Shown: positions 1 to 10,640, numbered from the stretch's first letter. The stretch: 64,000 nucleotides of DNA from Gammaproteobacteria bacterium (GCA_025357835.1 JANYLM010000049.1:1-64000), one strand, 5' to 3'. Translations and numbers: made by a program. Notes: generated by a model from the letters alone, not told the origin.

Positions 1-81
1 CCAACGCACGCACAGCTCGATGATGTCGGCGTCGAATACCCGCTTGCGATACATCGAGTCACGGGCGATCGGCTTCGTCAT
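1..81 (-). mobile_element. IS6-family transposase, N-terminal fragment (runs off the window)
   Basis: The reverse strand reads from an ATG at 81 into MTKPIARDSMYRKRVF and then DADIIELCVRW before the window ends. The phrase (D/A)xIIxLCVRWY is the usual opening of IS6/IS26-family DDE transposases, which act by replicative transposition. Only 27 codons are visible, so I cannot tell whether the element is complete outside the window. I could not fix a terminal inverted repeat upstream of the start. The call rests on the short motif alone. Confidence 0.6.
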
Positions 82-459
82 TCAGCACCTCGGCAGATAA
101 AATCCGGCAGTCTACCCGATGCCCTAGATGCACCAGAGCCCGAATAAGACGGTCCCCAAGCTGCGCACGCCTCTTTAGAGCCCGAATGCGCGTTCTCGCA
201 GATCCTCTCGTGCCATGCGTGCCGTCCCAGTCTGCCGAGCACATTGAATCTGTCTTTTTACACAGTCTCGGCCAACTGCTGCCGGTCACTGCCCTAAACA
301 AACATCGTTGAAGCGGTCGTTCGTGGGTTGAGGTAGGCTACGCACGCGATCGATGCATGCATGCATTCTCATTTTTGAGGAAGTGGGCAAGCAGCCACGA
401 CGCCACGCGACTTATCCCACAGGGAAAAGCATGTAATCTGGAAAGGACTCGTCTGTGCT
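82..459. other. Non-coding stretch between the IS6-type transposase and the M23 gene
   Basis: No convincing gene is visible here. The part next to 81 should contain the end of the insertion sequence, but no terminal repeat could be fixed. The last 30 bases hold a ribosome-binding-like AGGGA (421-425), an ATG at 431 that is followed at once by a stop, and an in-frame signal-peptide-like stretch belonging to the next gene. Confidence 0.4.
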
Positions 460-1560
460 TTGATCCTGACGCAAGTAGCCCCCGCTGCCTCGACTTGGCC
501 GCCGCAGCTTGAGCTGCGCGTGCCATTCGAGCCCACGGCATTCCCGAGCGACGGTCGCACCTATCTAACATACGAGCTGTACCTTACGAATTTCGCCGCG
601 AATCCGATCACTCTCCGCCGCGTTGAGGTGCTCGACGCCGATGATTCATCCGCCGCGCCGATGGCTGCGTTTGAGGCAGGTCAACTCGATCCGCAAGTGC
701 AGCCCATAGGGGCTCAAACGTCCGCGGAGGGAAACAGTGACCCTCACCAACTTGCCGGCGGCGCCACCGTCGTGGTGTTTTTGTGGATCTCGCTTGAGCA
801 CGGAGCGAGCGTGCCGAACCATTTGCGCCAACGCGTGACCACTGCCGAGTTCGTAGCGGAAGGCGCCGTCATCGGGACTCATCATCGCGAGTTGCTCGTG
901 CTCGGGCCGCCGGTGACGGGAACCAATTGGCTTGCAGACGATGGCCCGAGTAATGACCCGCAGAACCATCATCGCCGCGGAATTCTCGTCTTCCAAGGTC
1001 GTGCGCTAATTTCGCGCCGTTACGCGATCGATTGGCACCAGAATCAAAACGGCAAGGACTTCTCTGGAGACGCAAGCGATAAACGCTCGTACTACGCTTA
1101 TGGAAAGCCCGTGCTGGCTGTCGCAGATAGCACCGTGGTGACCGCGAGAGATGGTCTTCCGGACAATGTGCCTCGGCACAACGGGGAATTCACTCCCGCT
1201 GTAGAAGTGACGCCCGACACGGTGTTCAGTAACCATATCGTACTTGATTTGGGCGGACAGCAATTCGCTTCCTACCTCCACCTGCAACCAGGTAGCGTGC
1301 GTGTAAAGGTCGGGGACCACGTGCGGCGAGGTCAGGTTCTGGCGAAGATTGGAGACTCCGGAGATGCGCGCGAACCGCATGTCCACTTTCAAGTCCAGAC
1401 TTCGTCTGATCCATTGGCCGGTGAAGGCGTACCCTATCTCATCGATCACTACCGTCTTAAGTCGGCGGATGGTGTCTGGCAGACTCGCACGCACGAGTTG
1501 CCCTTAGGCGGCAGGCTGATCGACTTTGGTCAGCTCAGTCCATTTTCAAGCGGCAAGTAA
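460..1560 (+). CDS. M23-family (LytM/peptidase_M23) zinc metallopeptidase, start damaged
   Basis: The C-terminal third is a LytM/M23 domain, a zinc peptidase fold that cleaves peptide bridges of peptidoglycan or acts as a degenerate activator. The ligand pattern is visible as N-H-I-V-L-D (His259, Asp263) and H-V-H (His307, His309), with the lysostaphin-type GDSG..EPHVHFQV context. The first 200 residues form a beta-rich region I do not recognise. The only in-frame start codon is TTG at 460. The codons before it (436-459) encode IWKGLVCA, which joins with LILTQVAPAAS into a good signal peptide. The real start was probably ATG 431, now out of frame by one base, so the gene may be a fresh pseudogene or the base call is wrong. 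Confidence 0.75.
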   Translation: MILTQVAPAASTWPPQLELRVPFEPTAFPSDGRTYLTYELYLTNFAANPITLRRVEVLDADDSSAAPMAAFEAGQLDPQVQPIGAQTSAEGNSDPHQLAGGATVVVFLWISLEHGASVPNHLRQRVTTAEFVAEGAVIGTHHRELLVLGPPVTGTNWLADDGPSNDPQNHHRRGILVFQGRALISRRYAIDWHQNQNGKDFSGDASDKRSYYAYGKPVLAVADSTVVTARDGLPDNVPRHNGEFTPAVEVTPDTVFSNHIVLDLGGQQFASYLHLQPGSVRVKVGDHVRRGQVLAKIGDSGDAREPHVHFQVQTSSDPLAGEGVPYLIDHYRLKSADGVWQTRTHELPLGGRLIDFGQLSPFSSGK

Positions 1561-1892
1561 ATAGCCTATGGATGCTGGTGTTAATGGGGGCGCAAGGTTG
1601 GTTTCTGCAAGCAATTTAACCTTGAGGGTTCTCCAGCGCCAATGCTCGTCATTGGAAACAACTGCAATTCCTTTGCTCGGAAGCGGCCTGGCCGCATCGG
1701 GCAGCTTCGGGGTCGAGAGGACCCCTTCGAGGCAGACGGCGGTGCGACAGGCGCCTGGCGGCCAAGACCCGCCGGTGGCACGTTGAGACCGGGAGTCAGT
1801 TAGCTGCCATTGGTGCCATTGGTCATGGCTACCACTGATCCAATTTGCGAGACCTGCGAGAATTGTGTAAACTAGTGTGTAAGAGGTGACAC
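1561..1892. other. Intergenic region upstream of vapBC
   Basis: No coding region is supported. Just before vapB the sequence carries two direct copies of GTGTAA (1865-1870 and 1877-1882), separated by six bases and lying where a promoter and autoregulatory operator of a toxin-antitoxin operon would be expected. The operator role is inference. Confidence 0.35.
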
Positions 1893-2093
1893 ATGGCCAC
1901 GAATCTTTCGCTGGACCCCAAGTTAATTGAACAGGCCGTTAAAATTGGTGGTGAGCGAACCAAGAAGGCGGCTGTGACTCGTGCGCTGGAGGAATACGTT
2001 GCGCGTCGAAAACAGAAGCGCGTGGTTGAACTCATGGGTAAGCTCGAATGGGACAACTCGTATGACTACAAGATTGAGCGCTCTCGGCGGTGA
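1893..2093 (+). CDS. vapB: VapB-type antitoxin
   Basis: This 66-residue protein has the short N-terminal strand followed by two helices (TNLSLDPKLIEQAVKIGGERTK, then KAAVTRALEEYVARRK) typical of the ribbon-helix-helix antitoxins of VapBC modules. In the family the N-terminus binds operator DNA as a dimer and the C-terminal tail wraps the toxin. A GAGGTGA ribosome site precedes the ATG. The stop codon overlaps the GTG start of the PIN-domain gene by four bases (GTGA), the usual translational coupling of antitoxin and toxin. Confidence 0.85.
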   Translation: MATNLSLDPKLIEQAVKIGGERTKKAAVTRALEEYVARRKQKRVVELMGKLEWDNSYDYKIERSRR

Positions 2094-2500
2094 CCCTTCT
2101 TGTCGATACCAGCGTGTGGTCGCTCGCATTTCGGCGCGACGCCGATTTGGCTGCTCCGCAGGTTGACGCCCTGCGCTCGGCGCTTGACGGAGGTGATGCC
2201 ATCGTCACCACCGGATTCGTTCTGCAGGAACTGCTGCAGGGTTTTGCTGGCCCAAAAGCGCACAAGGAGCTGGTGGAGAAGTTTGCCGCATTGCCAATGC
2301 TGGTTCCGGATCGACAGGATCACATTGATGCCGCCGGTCTTCGCAATCGCTGCAGGCGCGCAGGAGTGCAGATCGGGACAATAGATGCCCTGATTGCACA
2401 ACTTTGCATTCGACACGAACTCACCCTTCTGACGACAGACGGGGATTTCGCGTCGGCGGCGCAGCACTGCTCCCTTCGTGTATGGAAACCTTTTAAATAA
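2090..2500 (+). CDS. vapC: VapC-type PIN-domain ribonuclease toxin
   Basis: The protein is a 136-residue PIN domain. The first acidic residue is in LLVDTSVW (Asp5), a conserved Glu sits in FVLQELLQG, and the C-terminal acidic pair is in LTTDGDFA. In VapC toxins these residues bind Mg2+ for site-specific cleavage of tRNA or rRNA. The length matches the family (about 130-140 residues), all acidic positions are present and nothing suggests inactivation. It starts with GTG, overlapping vapB by four bases. Confidence 0.88.
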   Translation: MTLLVDTSVWSLAFRRDADLAAPQVDALRSALDGGDAIVTTGFVLQELLQGFAGPKAHKELVEKFAALPMLVPDRQDHIDAAGLRNRCRRAGVQIGTIDALIAQLCIRHELTLLTTDGDFASAAQHCSLRVWKPFK

Positions 2501-2714
2501 GGGGCTTGAAGGTAGACCGCGCGTGAGTTTTCCGCGTCTCTTAAGCAGGCGTGAGCCACTACGGCGGTAATCGTGGAAGGCGCACAAACTCGATAGACGC
2601 TGCTGCACTGAGCAGCCGAGCTGGCCACCGCGTGCGCGCGGTTACAATGGGACCGGAAAAGAGCGCTTGACGCCGACACCGGGTTCTTTGTCTCGGGCCA
2701 TCAGAAGAGGAAAC

Positions 2715-4082
2715 ATGGACAAACCCGCTACGACAGCGCAGCCAAGGGCCGCGAGCAACTTTGTTTGGCTGATACTCTGCCTGTACTTCATCGCAGTAGC
2801 GCTCACTTCCAACCTCCTTGCGGCCCGAAATCGCATCTTCGACGCAGCGCAGGTAGGGGATGTGGGCGCGAAATTTGTACGCGCCGCGGGGCCTGGCGCT
2901 TAGCATTTCGTCATCGCTCATTTGGCAGCCGATTCGCCGCTCAGGGCCTACGGATTCCAGGAAGGCGATTCGGTGCAATTGGACCACGCCTTCGACGATG
3001 TTCGAACGCCTTTGGCGGGAGAAACTATGGGTCTGACCCTCCTGTCACGCGCGGGCGCGCATATCCAGGTCGTGGTCCCGAGAGCGGCACCCATGCCTCC
3101 GACCGAGCGAGTCGCATCGGTTCTCAATTTGTTGGCAAATCTGTCCATGTGGGGTGTGGGGCTGTTTGTCGTCTGGCGCGCACGGAGCAGTCGCGGACTC
3201 GTGGCACTGGGGTTGAGTCTGATGGGGCAATGGAGCGGCACTCGCCTTCAAATGGCCGACCTCTGCTGCGGCCTATCCTTACTGGCATATTTCCATCTGG
3301 TTCATGCTTCAGCTGGTTCCGTGGCTGTTTCTGCGCTTTACTCTGGGTTATGTGGGCGATCGAGTGCGCGGCATTCGACCTTGGGAGTACCGTACGTTGG
3401 CAGTGCTGGTTGGGCTAGTGCTGCTGCTGGCAGCACTCGAAAGCACTACTTTCCTCGCCAACTACAACTTCCGCTGGCTGCCTCACATTGATAGCCTGTA
3501 CTTTGGCCTAGCGGACTGCGGTGCTTTGCTATCGCTCGGCTATCTGACTGCCGGGTGGGTGCGCGGAGATGCCGATGCCCGCAAGCGCTTGACACTCATC
3601 GTTCTTAGCCTGTCCATGACCATTGCACCCGTCATTGTCTTCATCAGCTACGGCAACCATTTTCCCTCACTCTTCGCCCCCGCCATCCTCATTTCATTCT
3701 GTAGCCAGTGCATTGGCCCTGTCCTCTTTGCCTACGCCATATTCCGCCACCGGATCCTGGATCTGGGCTTTGCCATCAATCGAACGGTCGTATACGGTGC
3801 GGTAACTGCCCTGTTGCTGACAGCCTTTGGACTCATAGAATGGGCCGTCGATCATCTAATTCGCATTCAGGGACGTGAGAAGAGCGCCCTAATCGATGCC
3901 GGCATCGCGGTGGGTGTGTTCCTCACCTTCCATCGCGTGCGCGACTTTGTCGAACACGGAATCGAGTCCGTACTCTTCCGCTCCTGGCACGAGAACGAGG
4001 CGCGATTGCGTCGCTTCGTCCACGACGCGAGCCATATCTGTCAACCGGCGCGCAAAGTGGACCTGGTCAGAATTGCACGCCG
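2715..4082 (+). pseudogene. Broken multi-spanning membrane sensor-like gene
   Basis: An ATG at 2715 with a GAGGAAAC ribosome site opens a protein with a membrane segment (FVWLILCLYFIAVALTS) and a PDZ-like stretch. The reading meets an in-frame TAG at 2901-2903, continues in the same frame (AHLAADSPLRAYGFQEGDSV), then shifts frame between about 3240 and 3300. The last part (3304-4080) has six or more hydrophobic segments ending in FAINRTVVYGAVTALLL and the juxtamembrane EARLRRFVHDASHI, which looks like membrane-anchored GAF or signalling proteins of this bacterial group. The expected cytoplasmic domain is missing because the sequence runs into a fasciclin tail. Family identity is from memory of the pattern. 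Confidence 0.6.
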
Positions 4083-4157
4083 GTTCACATCAAGACCGAT
4101 ATCCCCGCCAGCAACGGGACGATTCATGTGATCGATACGGTGCTGATGCCGAAGTAG
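4083..4157 (+). pseudogene. C-terminal remnant of a fasciclin-domain protein
   Basis: The frame from 4083 to the TAG at 4155-4157 reads VHIKTDIPASNG followed by TIHVIDTVLMPK. The phrase KTDI.ASNG.IHVID.VLMP is the highly conserved end of secreted fasciclin (FAS1) domain proteins. The reading frame differs from that of the upstream sensor remnant. A deletion has therefore joined two unrelated genes near 4080. Only 24 residues remain and no function is expected. Confidence 0.7.
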
Positions 4158-4860
4158 CACTGCGGGCGACGACGTGATGTCGTCGCCCACTCCGACTGTT
4201 TGCAATCAGCAAGGTGGTGCCAATGACATTTACAGAGTGGCGGCTCCGGCAACTTTCGAACAAGGTCTATAAAGGCGTGCGGCTCGACTTTCTTCGGATC
4301 TCGATTCTGACCGCCAATACTGCTTCGGTCTGGGAGTATGATGAATTCGTTCTGGGGTTCCTCTGCGCGAGAATTGCGGCGGCGCTCCAGTATTGCGGGG
4401 TCTCGGTCATGCAGCAACGGGACGAGATTCTGTTCGTTGTTCTGAGGAGACTGCTTGGGCGCTCACCTTCTGTATCCATACGCTCCGCGACAATGCTCGA
4501 TTTCACTAGTCACGGCTTGCAATTTCAAGATGGCGTCGAGCTGGCTCGTCGCCTCGATGGTGAGCGGGTGAAGCGCAGTAGACGCGGCTTCGTCATTTCA
4601 AATTATTTCCCCCGTAGTCTCCAACTATGCGGATCGTGTTGTCTAAGGCTTGCTTCCAAGTAACAGGTAGGCTAGGGGCGCAACTTGTGAAGTCTGCTGA
4701 CAGCGACGGGGCAAATGGCGAAGCGATGTGCGCGGCAGCGAGCCGCTCAGGCTTGATCCGGGTGCGGCAGGAATTTGTCGCCTCCCGTACCGCGAAAGCT
4801 CATCGAATACGTCGATCGCGCACAGAGTTTGGACTGTTCATTCCAAAGGATCTCCGATCG
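4158..4860. other. 700-bp region without a recognisable gene
   Basis: Open frames exist on both strands, the longest from 4214 to 4663 on the plus strand, but none shows a known motif, a good ribosome site or convincing codon choice. The stretch looks like decayed sequence between the sensor/fasciclin junction and the photolyase operon. Confidence 0.4.
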
Positions 4861-5052
4861 TTGAAGCGTAAGCAAGCGGGAAAATCGGCCACGGAGCCAT
4901 CGTTTAAGGGTAACAAGCAATCGCTGCGCAGCAAGATCTGCTTGGCCTGCGGCCGTCCGATGAGCTGGCGCAAGCGCTGGGCGCGCACTTGGGCCGAGGT
5001 AACGTTCTGTTCTGAGGCCTGCCGCAAAGGGCGCACGGCGGGTCCATCATGA
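4861..5052 (+). CDS. DUF2256 small zinc-ribbon-like protein
   Basis: The last 40 residues (KICLACGRPMSWRKRWARTW, then CSEACRK) form the DUF2256 domain with the Cys-x2-Cys and Cys-x3-Cys pairs expected to bind a metal. The family's role is unknown, but it is regularly encoded next to cryptochrome/photolyase genes, as here. I chose TTG 4861 as the start because AAAGGA lies ten bases upstream and the resulting 63 residues match the family length. The frame stays open further up to an ATG at 4627, but that extension shows no homology I recognise. The stop overlaps the photolyase ATG by four bases. Confidence 0.75.
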   Translation: MKRKQAGKSATEPSFKGNKQSLRSKICLACGRPMSWRKRWARTWAEVTFCSEACRKGRTAGPS

Positions 5053-6599
5053 GGCGACTGCGCACGCTCGTTGTAGTGTTAGGCGACCAGCTCGATTTGG
5101 AGGCAGCTGCATTCGACGGATTCGACCCGGCTCGGGATGCCGTGTGGATGGCCGAAGCTGCTGAGGAGTCCACGCACATCTGGTCGAGCAAGCAGCGCAT
5201 CGGGCTTTTTTTATCGGCGATGCGCCACTTCGCGCAGGCGCTGCAGGCGGCCGGTCGGCCGCTGCACTACATCCGATTGGATGAGCCGAACAACGTTGGC
5301 AGCCTGGCCGGCGAGTTGCAGAAGGCGCTGACGACGCTGACCCCGCAGCAAGTGTCAATAACGGCGCCCGGCGACTGGCGGGTTTGGCAGTCGCTCAAGG
5401 CGGTGGTGGAGGCGTCTGGACTACAGCTTAAGGTCTACGAAGACCGCCATTTTTATACAACCGTGCGCGAGTTCACTGCCCACGCCAGAGGGCGCAAATC
5501 GCTGCGGTTGGAGTATTACTACCGCGAACTACGCCGTCGCCACGGCGTTCTAATGCAAGATGGTCACCCCGTGGGCGGGCAATGGAACTTCGATGCCGCT
5601 AACCGCGAGGCCTTCGGGACCGAAGGCCCCGGTGTGCTGCCCGAACGCGCAATCTTCGAACCGGACGAGATTACGCGTGAGGTTATGACGCTAGTGAACA
5701 AACGGTTTTCCGAGCACCCCGGCACGCTGGCAAGCTTTGCTTGGCCTGTCACGCGCGAACAGGCACAGAAGGCGTTGCGCCTCTTCGTTGAACAGCGCTT
5801 GCCGCTGTTCGGCCGTTACGAAGACGCGTTATGGCCGGGTGAGCCCTGGCTCTATCACTCGCAACTCTCGGCCGCGTTGAACCTTAAGCTGCTAAATGCC
5901 CGCGAAGTGGTGCAAGCCGCCGAAACTGCCTTCCGTGACGGCCACGTGCCGTTGCCGAGCGCGGAAGGCTTCATCCGTCAAATCTTGGGCTGGCGCGAAT
6001 ACGTGCGCGGTATCTACTGGACCGAGATGCCGGAGTACGCCGAACGCAACGCGCTCAACGCAACTCACGATCTGCCGGCGTGGTATTGGACCGCCCGGAC
6101 CGACATGGCCTGCCTGCGCGAGGCCATCACACAAACGTTGCAACACGGCTACGCACACCACATCCAGCGCCTCATGGTGACGGGGCTGTTCGCGCAACTG
6201 CTGGGCGTGCGGCCGCAGCAGGTGCATGCGTGGTATCTGGCCGTCTATGTCGATGCTGTGGAATGGGTGGAACTGCCCAACACCCTGGGCATGAGCCAGT
6301 ATGGTGACGGCGGCATGTTGGCGAGCAAGCCCTATGTGGCCACCGGCAAGTACATTCAGCGCATGGGCGGTCCCTGCGCCAGCTGCCGCTACGACCCGGC
6401 GCTGCGCGAAGGCGAGCGCGCTTGCCCCTACACCACGCTGTACTGGGATTTCCTGATGCGACACGAGTCGATGCTTTCGAAGAATGCGCGTATGGCGCTA
6501 CAGGTGAAGAACCTGACGCGCTTGAACGAAACTGACCGTCAAGCCGTCAAGCAGCGCGCCGCAGCCATCCGCCGCGGCGAGGTGGGAGCGATGGCATGA
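5049..6599 (+). CDS. Iron-sulfur bacterial (6-4) photolyase / cryptochrome (PhrB-CryB class)
   Basis: The 516-residue protein belongs to the deoxyribodipyrimidine-photolyase-related class, which holds FAD, a ribolumazine-type antenna and a [4Fe-4S] cluster and repairs (6-4) photoproducts using light. The N-terminal Rossmann-like domain opens with LRTLVVVLGDQL and the helical FAD domain follows (EGFIRQILGWREYVRGIYW). Four cysteines (355, 443, 446, 459) have spacings of 88, 3 and 13, which are the spacings I recall for the cluster ligands of Agrobacterium PhrB. It overlaps its neighbours on both sides by four bases, so the three genes form one tight operon. Confidence 0.92.
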   Translation: MRRLRTLVVVLGDQLDLEAAAFDGFDPARDAVWMAEAAEESTHIWSSKQRIGLFLSAMRHFAQALQAAGRPLHYIRLDEPNNVGSLAGELQKALTTLTPQQVSITAPGDWRVWQSLKAVVEASGLQLKVYEDRHFYTTVREFTAHARGRKSLRLEYYYRELRRRHGVLMQDGHPVGGQWNFDAANREAFGTEGPGVLPERAIFEPDEITREVMTLVNKRFSEHPGTLASFAWPVTREQAQKALRLFVEQRLPLFGRYEDALWPGEPWLYHSQLSAALNLKLLNAREVVQAAETAFRDGHVPLPSAEGFIRQILGWREYVRGIYWTEMPEYAERNALNATHDLPAWYWTARTDMACLREAITQTLQHGYAHHIQRLMVTGLFAQLLGVRPQQVHAWYLAVYVDAVEWVELPNTLGMSQYGDGGMLASKPYVATGKYIQRMGGPCASCRYDPALREGERACPYTTLYWDFLMRHESMLSKNARMALQVKNLTRLNETDRQAVKQRAAAIRRGEVGAMA

Positions 6600-7479
6600 T
6601 GCCGCTCGAGCACTTCCCCCCTACCCGCACGGCTGCGATGGCTCGCATCGCCGCCGTGCGCCCGGCCGACTACGCACACAGCCGCAACGCCATTGAAGGC
6701 GCAGTCACGCGGCTCTCGCCCTACATCACTCACGGCTTTGTCACGGTGCCCGAGGTGCTGGCCGACGTGGCGGCACGGCACCGGCTAGACCCGCAGCACA
6801 AATTCGTGTTCGAACTCGGGTGGCGCGAGTACTTCCACCACGTGTGGCGTCACCGAGGCGATGATATCCTGCATTCACTGCACGAGGGCCCACTCCCCGA
6901 GTCGGCTTACCAGCGCGAAATGCCGGCCGACATTCGCCAGGCGCGAACCGGCGTGCCGGTCATCGATCAGGCCGTGCACTCGCTGTACGCCACCGGCTAT
7001 CTGCACAATCACGCCCGTATGTGGCTGGCAAGTTACATGGTGCATCTGCGCAAGGTGCATTGGCGCACGGGTGCTGACTGGCTGGTGGCGCACCTATTGG
7101 ACGGTGACCTGGCCAGCAACCACCTGAGCTGGCAATGGGTAGCCGGAACCGGCAGCCACAAGCCCTACCTGTTTAATGCCGAGAACGTGGCTCGCTACGC
7201 ACCGAGGGCATGGCACAGCACAGGCAGCGTGCTCGACATCTCGTACGAGGAACTTGGGGCAATGGCAGCCAACTCTCGGCCGCTACCGGCGACGCCTCTC
7301 GGCGAGGGCGTCGAAGAGCCGGCGCTGAGCTCGGTATCGCGACGCGTAGCAGCGCCAATTCCAAACATCATCGACGTGGCCGGTCGAGATGTCTGGCTGG
7401 TCCACCCTTGGGCGCTGGGCGATCCGCCGGCCGACCTGCCGGCAGGCTGCCTGTGCGTGGGATGGTGGCCAGCCGAACA

Positions 7480-8321
<842 letters not shown>

Positions 8322-8665
8322 CACCAAAGTATGCGCGGGCTCCATCGATCACGGTAAGCCATTTGACTGCAACGTACGATTTTCCGATATATATGTTCGT
8401 GAAAACGGTCGTTGGCGGAATGTTCACGCGCTTGCGTCAAACGCCGTCGCTGTGCGTTAGTCTTGGAGGCGCGTCTTCCACCGGCTTCCTAAGTATATGT
8501 AACTCCCAATGGCGCGACTTGTGAATTGATCATGACGACATTCTCCTCGGCCGCTGGAGCGGCCGGCGTAAGTTAGGCGAACTAACGGCTGCAATGCGTG
8601 AGTTGGTGTGGGCCAATGATCGCTTCGTCAGCGTGATCCCAGATTTTTCACTCAGCGCCGAAGCT
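8322..8665. other. Intergenic region with a GC-rich hairpin
   Basis: No gene is supported. A perfect inverted repeat, CGGCCGCT and AGCGGCCG around a two-base centre, lies at 8548-8565. It has no following T-run on either strand, so it is at best a weak or factor-assisted terminator for one of the flanking minus-strand genes. Confidence 0.4.
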
Positions 8666-9337
8666 TCAGTTTTCATCCGAGGCTTTATGCTTTTTTATGG
8701 CGTCGCGAATCACCGTCGCGGCGTTAACGAGATAGGTCTGCTGATCGTCCTGCAACTCGGCACCGAACTCGCGATCTATTTGCCGCAGCAGAGCCTGTTT
8801 TTCTGCGGTCGTGATGCCAAGACGGCGCCGAAAGTCGCGAGGCCCTCGCTCCTTATTCAGCAGCGTCGAAAATGCGTCGGTCGACGTTTTGAACAGCGAC
8901 CGATCTATGGCGTCGACTTTCGTGCTGTACTGGGACACGACAGACATGACTTCCAAATAACCGGCATTGGTACTCGCCGCCGTCTTCAGGGCGGTGCATG
9001 TACTAAGGACTTCGGTGTGCAGCTCGAGTTTCTGGCCATAGAGCTCCGCGAGCCGCGCCGGCAGAGCTTGCAATGGAGGCAGCACGCTCATATCTTCCAT
9101 CCGGGCCATTTGTTGCGCGATTTCCCGTCGGTATCGATTGCCGTTCTCGATACAAATGTCAATCATGCTTTGGCGGGCTGCCTGGAATTCCTGCTCCTCG
9201 GCCAGACGAATACGCTCGATTGCGCTGAATTCTTGGAGATATTCGGTGACGAATTGCAGAGCAGAGGTCTCCCGTGCACGAGCGGTCGAAAAGAGACTGA
9301 TGCAAACCATAGCCGAGAGCCAGCTCACTTTGTTCAT
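8666..9337 (-). CDS. Secreted hypothetical protein
   Basis: A 223-residue protein begins with a typical Sec signal peptide (MNKVSWLSAMVCISLFSTARA, cleavage after ARA). The mature part is rich in Glu, Arg, Ala and Leu with long predicted helices (FSAIERIRLAEEQEFQAARQ, REIAQQMARMEDM) and two cysteines (CIEN and STCTA) that could form a disulfide. I do not recognise a family. It is probably periplasmic. The plus strand also has a long open frame here, but the signal peptide and amino-acid composition favour the minus strand. Confidence 0.65.
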   Translation of the reverse strand: MNKVSWLSAMVCISLFSTARARETSALQFVTEYLQEFSAIERIRLAEEQEFQAARQSMIDICIENGNRYRREIAQQMARMEDMSVLPPLQALPARLAELYGQKLELHTEVLSTCTALKTAASTNAGYLEVMSVVSQYSTKVDAIDRSLFKTSTDAFSTLLNKERGPRDFRRRLGITTAEKQALLRQIDREFGAELQDDQQTYLVNAATVIRDAIKKHKASDEN

Positions 9338-9585
9338 GACTCAGTGTAATCCCTATGGAGTTCAAGCGGCTCTCGGTACGACGATCGGTGGTTCGCACGG
9401 GTACGTACGGATTAGTGCGCCGACGGGAAAAAGCTGCGCCCGACTGATGCGCGTCCCGCCAAGTCGAGCCCGAAGCTGTCGCGTAGGCACTATGTCAACG
9501 ACAACAGTTCACACCTTATTCGCCAATAACCTGTGGCCGCTCACTACAGTTACCGGCAGAGAGAGCCACTGCCACGCCCAATAAA

Positions 9586-9602
9586 GGGGGGATCTGCCCC
9601 CC
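9586..9602 (-). terminator. Candidate intrinsic terminator of the esterase gene
   Basis: Six G (9586-9591), a five-base loop and six C (9597-9602) make a stem. On the minus strand this stem is followed by TTTAT. It lies directly downstream of the esterase stop codon at 9621. The T-run is short. Confidence 0.5.
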
Positions 9603-9620
9603 CCCACCCCCCATCACCCC

Positions 9621-10640
9621 TTACTTCAAGTGTTTCTTCAGCTCTTCGGATGCCTGCAGCAAGGCCGAGCGAGTGGCGGGAACTTCACTCAATGCGTTGA
9701 GCAAACCGAAGTCATGAATCATGCCGTTGTACCGGACTACTGTGACATCCACTCCAGCTGCATCGAGCTTACGCGCATAAGCCTCGCCCTCGTCTCGTAG
9801 CACGTCCTGTTCAGCTGTCTGCACCAGCGCAGGCGGCAGACCTTTGAGCTGCTCGGTCGTCGCCACCAGCGGGGACGCGTAGATCTCGTTACGCTGGTTA
9901 GGGTCTGTGGTGTAGCTGTCCCAAAACCACTTCATCATGTTGCGCGTCAGAAAATGACCTTCAGCGAACTGGTCGTAGGATGTGTTCTTGAAGTTTGCAC
10001 TGGTCACAGGCCAAAACAGCACCTGATAGCGGATCGCCGGGGTACCTTTTTTCTTCGCCATGAGAGCGACCACGGTCGCCATATTGCCGCCCACGCTGTT
10101 ACCGGTCACCGCCAAGCGCCTGCCATCGACCTTAATCTCGGCGCCATGCTCCGCCACCCACTGAGTTGCGGCATATGCCTCGTTGATGGCCACTGGATAA
10201 TGTGCTTCGGGCGACGGCGTGTAGTTCACAAATACAGCTGCCGCACCGGAGCCGATGACCAAATCGCGCACGAAGCGTTCGTGAGTGGGAAAATCGCCCA
10301 GCACCCAACCGCCGCCGTGGAAGAACATGAACACGGGCAGAGTGTCGTTCACGCCCGCGGGGCGCACGACGGTAAGCTTGATATCGTGGCCTGCGGCACT
10401 GATCGTTTTTTCAGCGATATCGACTTTGAGTGACTGGAGCGAAGCTCCTGCCTGAGCACCAACCAGTACGGCACGCGCGTCGGTGGGTGAAAGCTGCTCG
10501 AGCGGTTTGCCGCCGCCGGCAGCGAGCGCATCGAGAAAGCCTTGAACATGGCGTTCCACGCCCGGACTGCTGGCAGCAAGGGTCGCTTGAGCGCTGCAGG
10601 CAAGTAAGGACGCTGCGAGAACTTTTGTATAGTTGTTCAT
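9621..10640 (-). CDS. Secreted alpha/beta-hydrolase of the hormone-sensitive-lipase family (esterase)
   Basis: The protein shows the HSL hallmark HGGGW (oxyanion hole) and the nucleophile elbow GNSVGG. The acid lies in TAEQDVLRDEG and the histidine in MIHDFGLL, giving a complete Ser-Asp-His triad for hydrolysis of short acyl esters. I chose the ATG at 10640 because it yields a clean signal peptide (MNNYTKVLAASLLACSAQATLA); upstream in-frame ATGs at 10655 and 10679 remain possible. The enzyme is likely periplasmic. It lies just downstream of, and in the same direction as, the ohr gene (55 bases apart). Confidence 0.88.
   Translation of the reverse strand: MNNYTKVLAASLLACSAQATLAASSPGVERHVQGFLDALAAGGGKPLEQLSPTDARAVLVGAQAGASLQSLKVDIAEKTISAAGHDIKLTVVRPAGVNDTLPVFMFFHGGGWVLGDFPTHERFVRDLVIGSGAAAVFVNYTPSPEAHYPVAINEAYAATQWVAEHGAEIKVDGRRLAVTGNSVGGNMATVVALMAKKKGTPAIRYQVLFWPVTSANFKNTSYDQFAEGHFLTRNMMKWFWDSYTTDPNQRNEIYASPLVATTEQLKGLPPALVQTAEQDVLRDEGEAYARKLDAAGVDVTVVRYNGMIHDFGLLNALSEVPATRSALLQASEELKKHLK

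Noticed and set aside
4214-4663. 149-codon open frame after the fasciclin remnant
   Set aside because: No family resemblance, unusual composition and no clear ribosome site; it lies in decayed sequence.
8594-9349. 251-codon plus-strand open frame
   Set aside because: The opposite strand has a proper signal peptide and normal composition (8666-9337), so this is its shadow.
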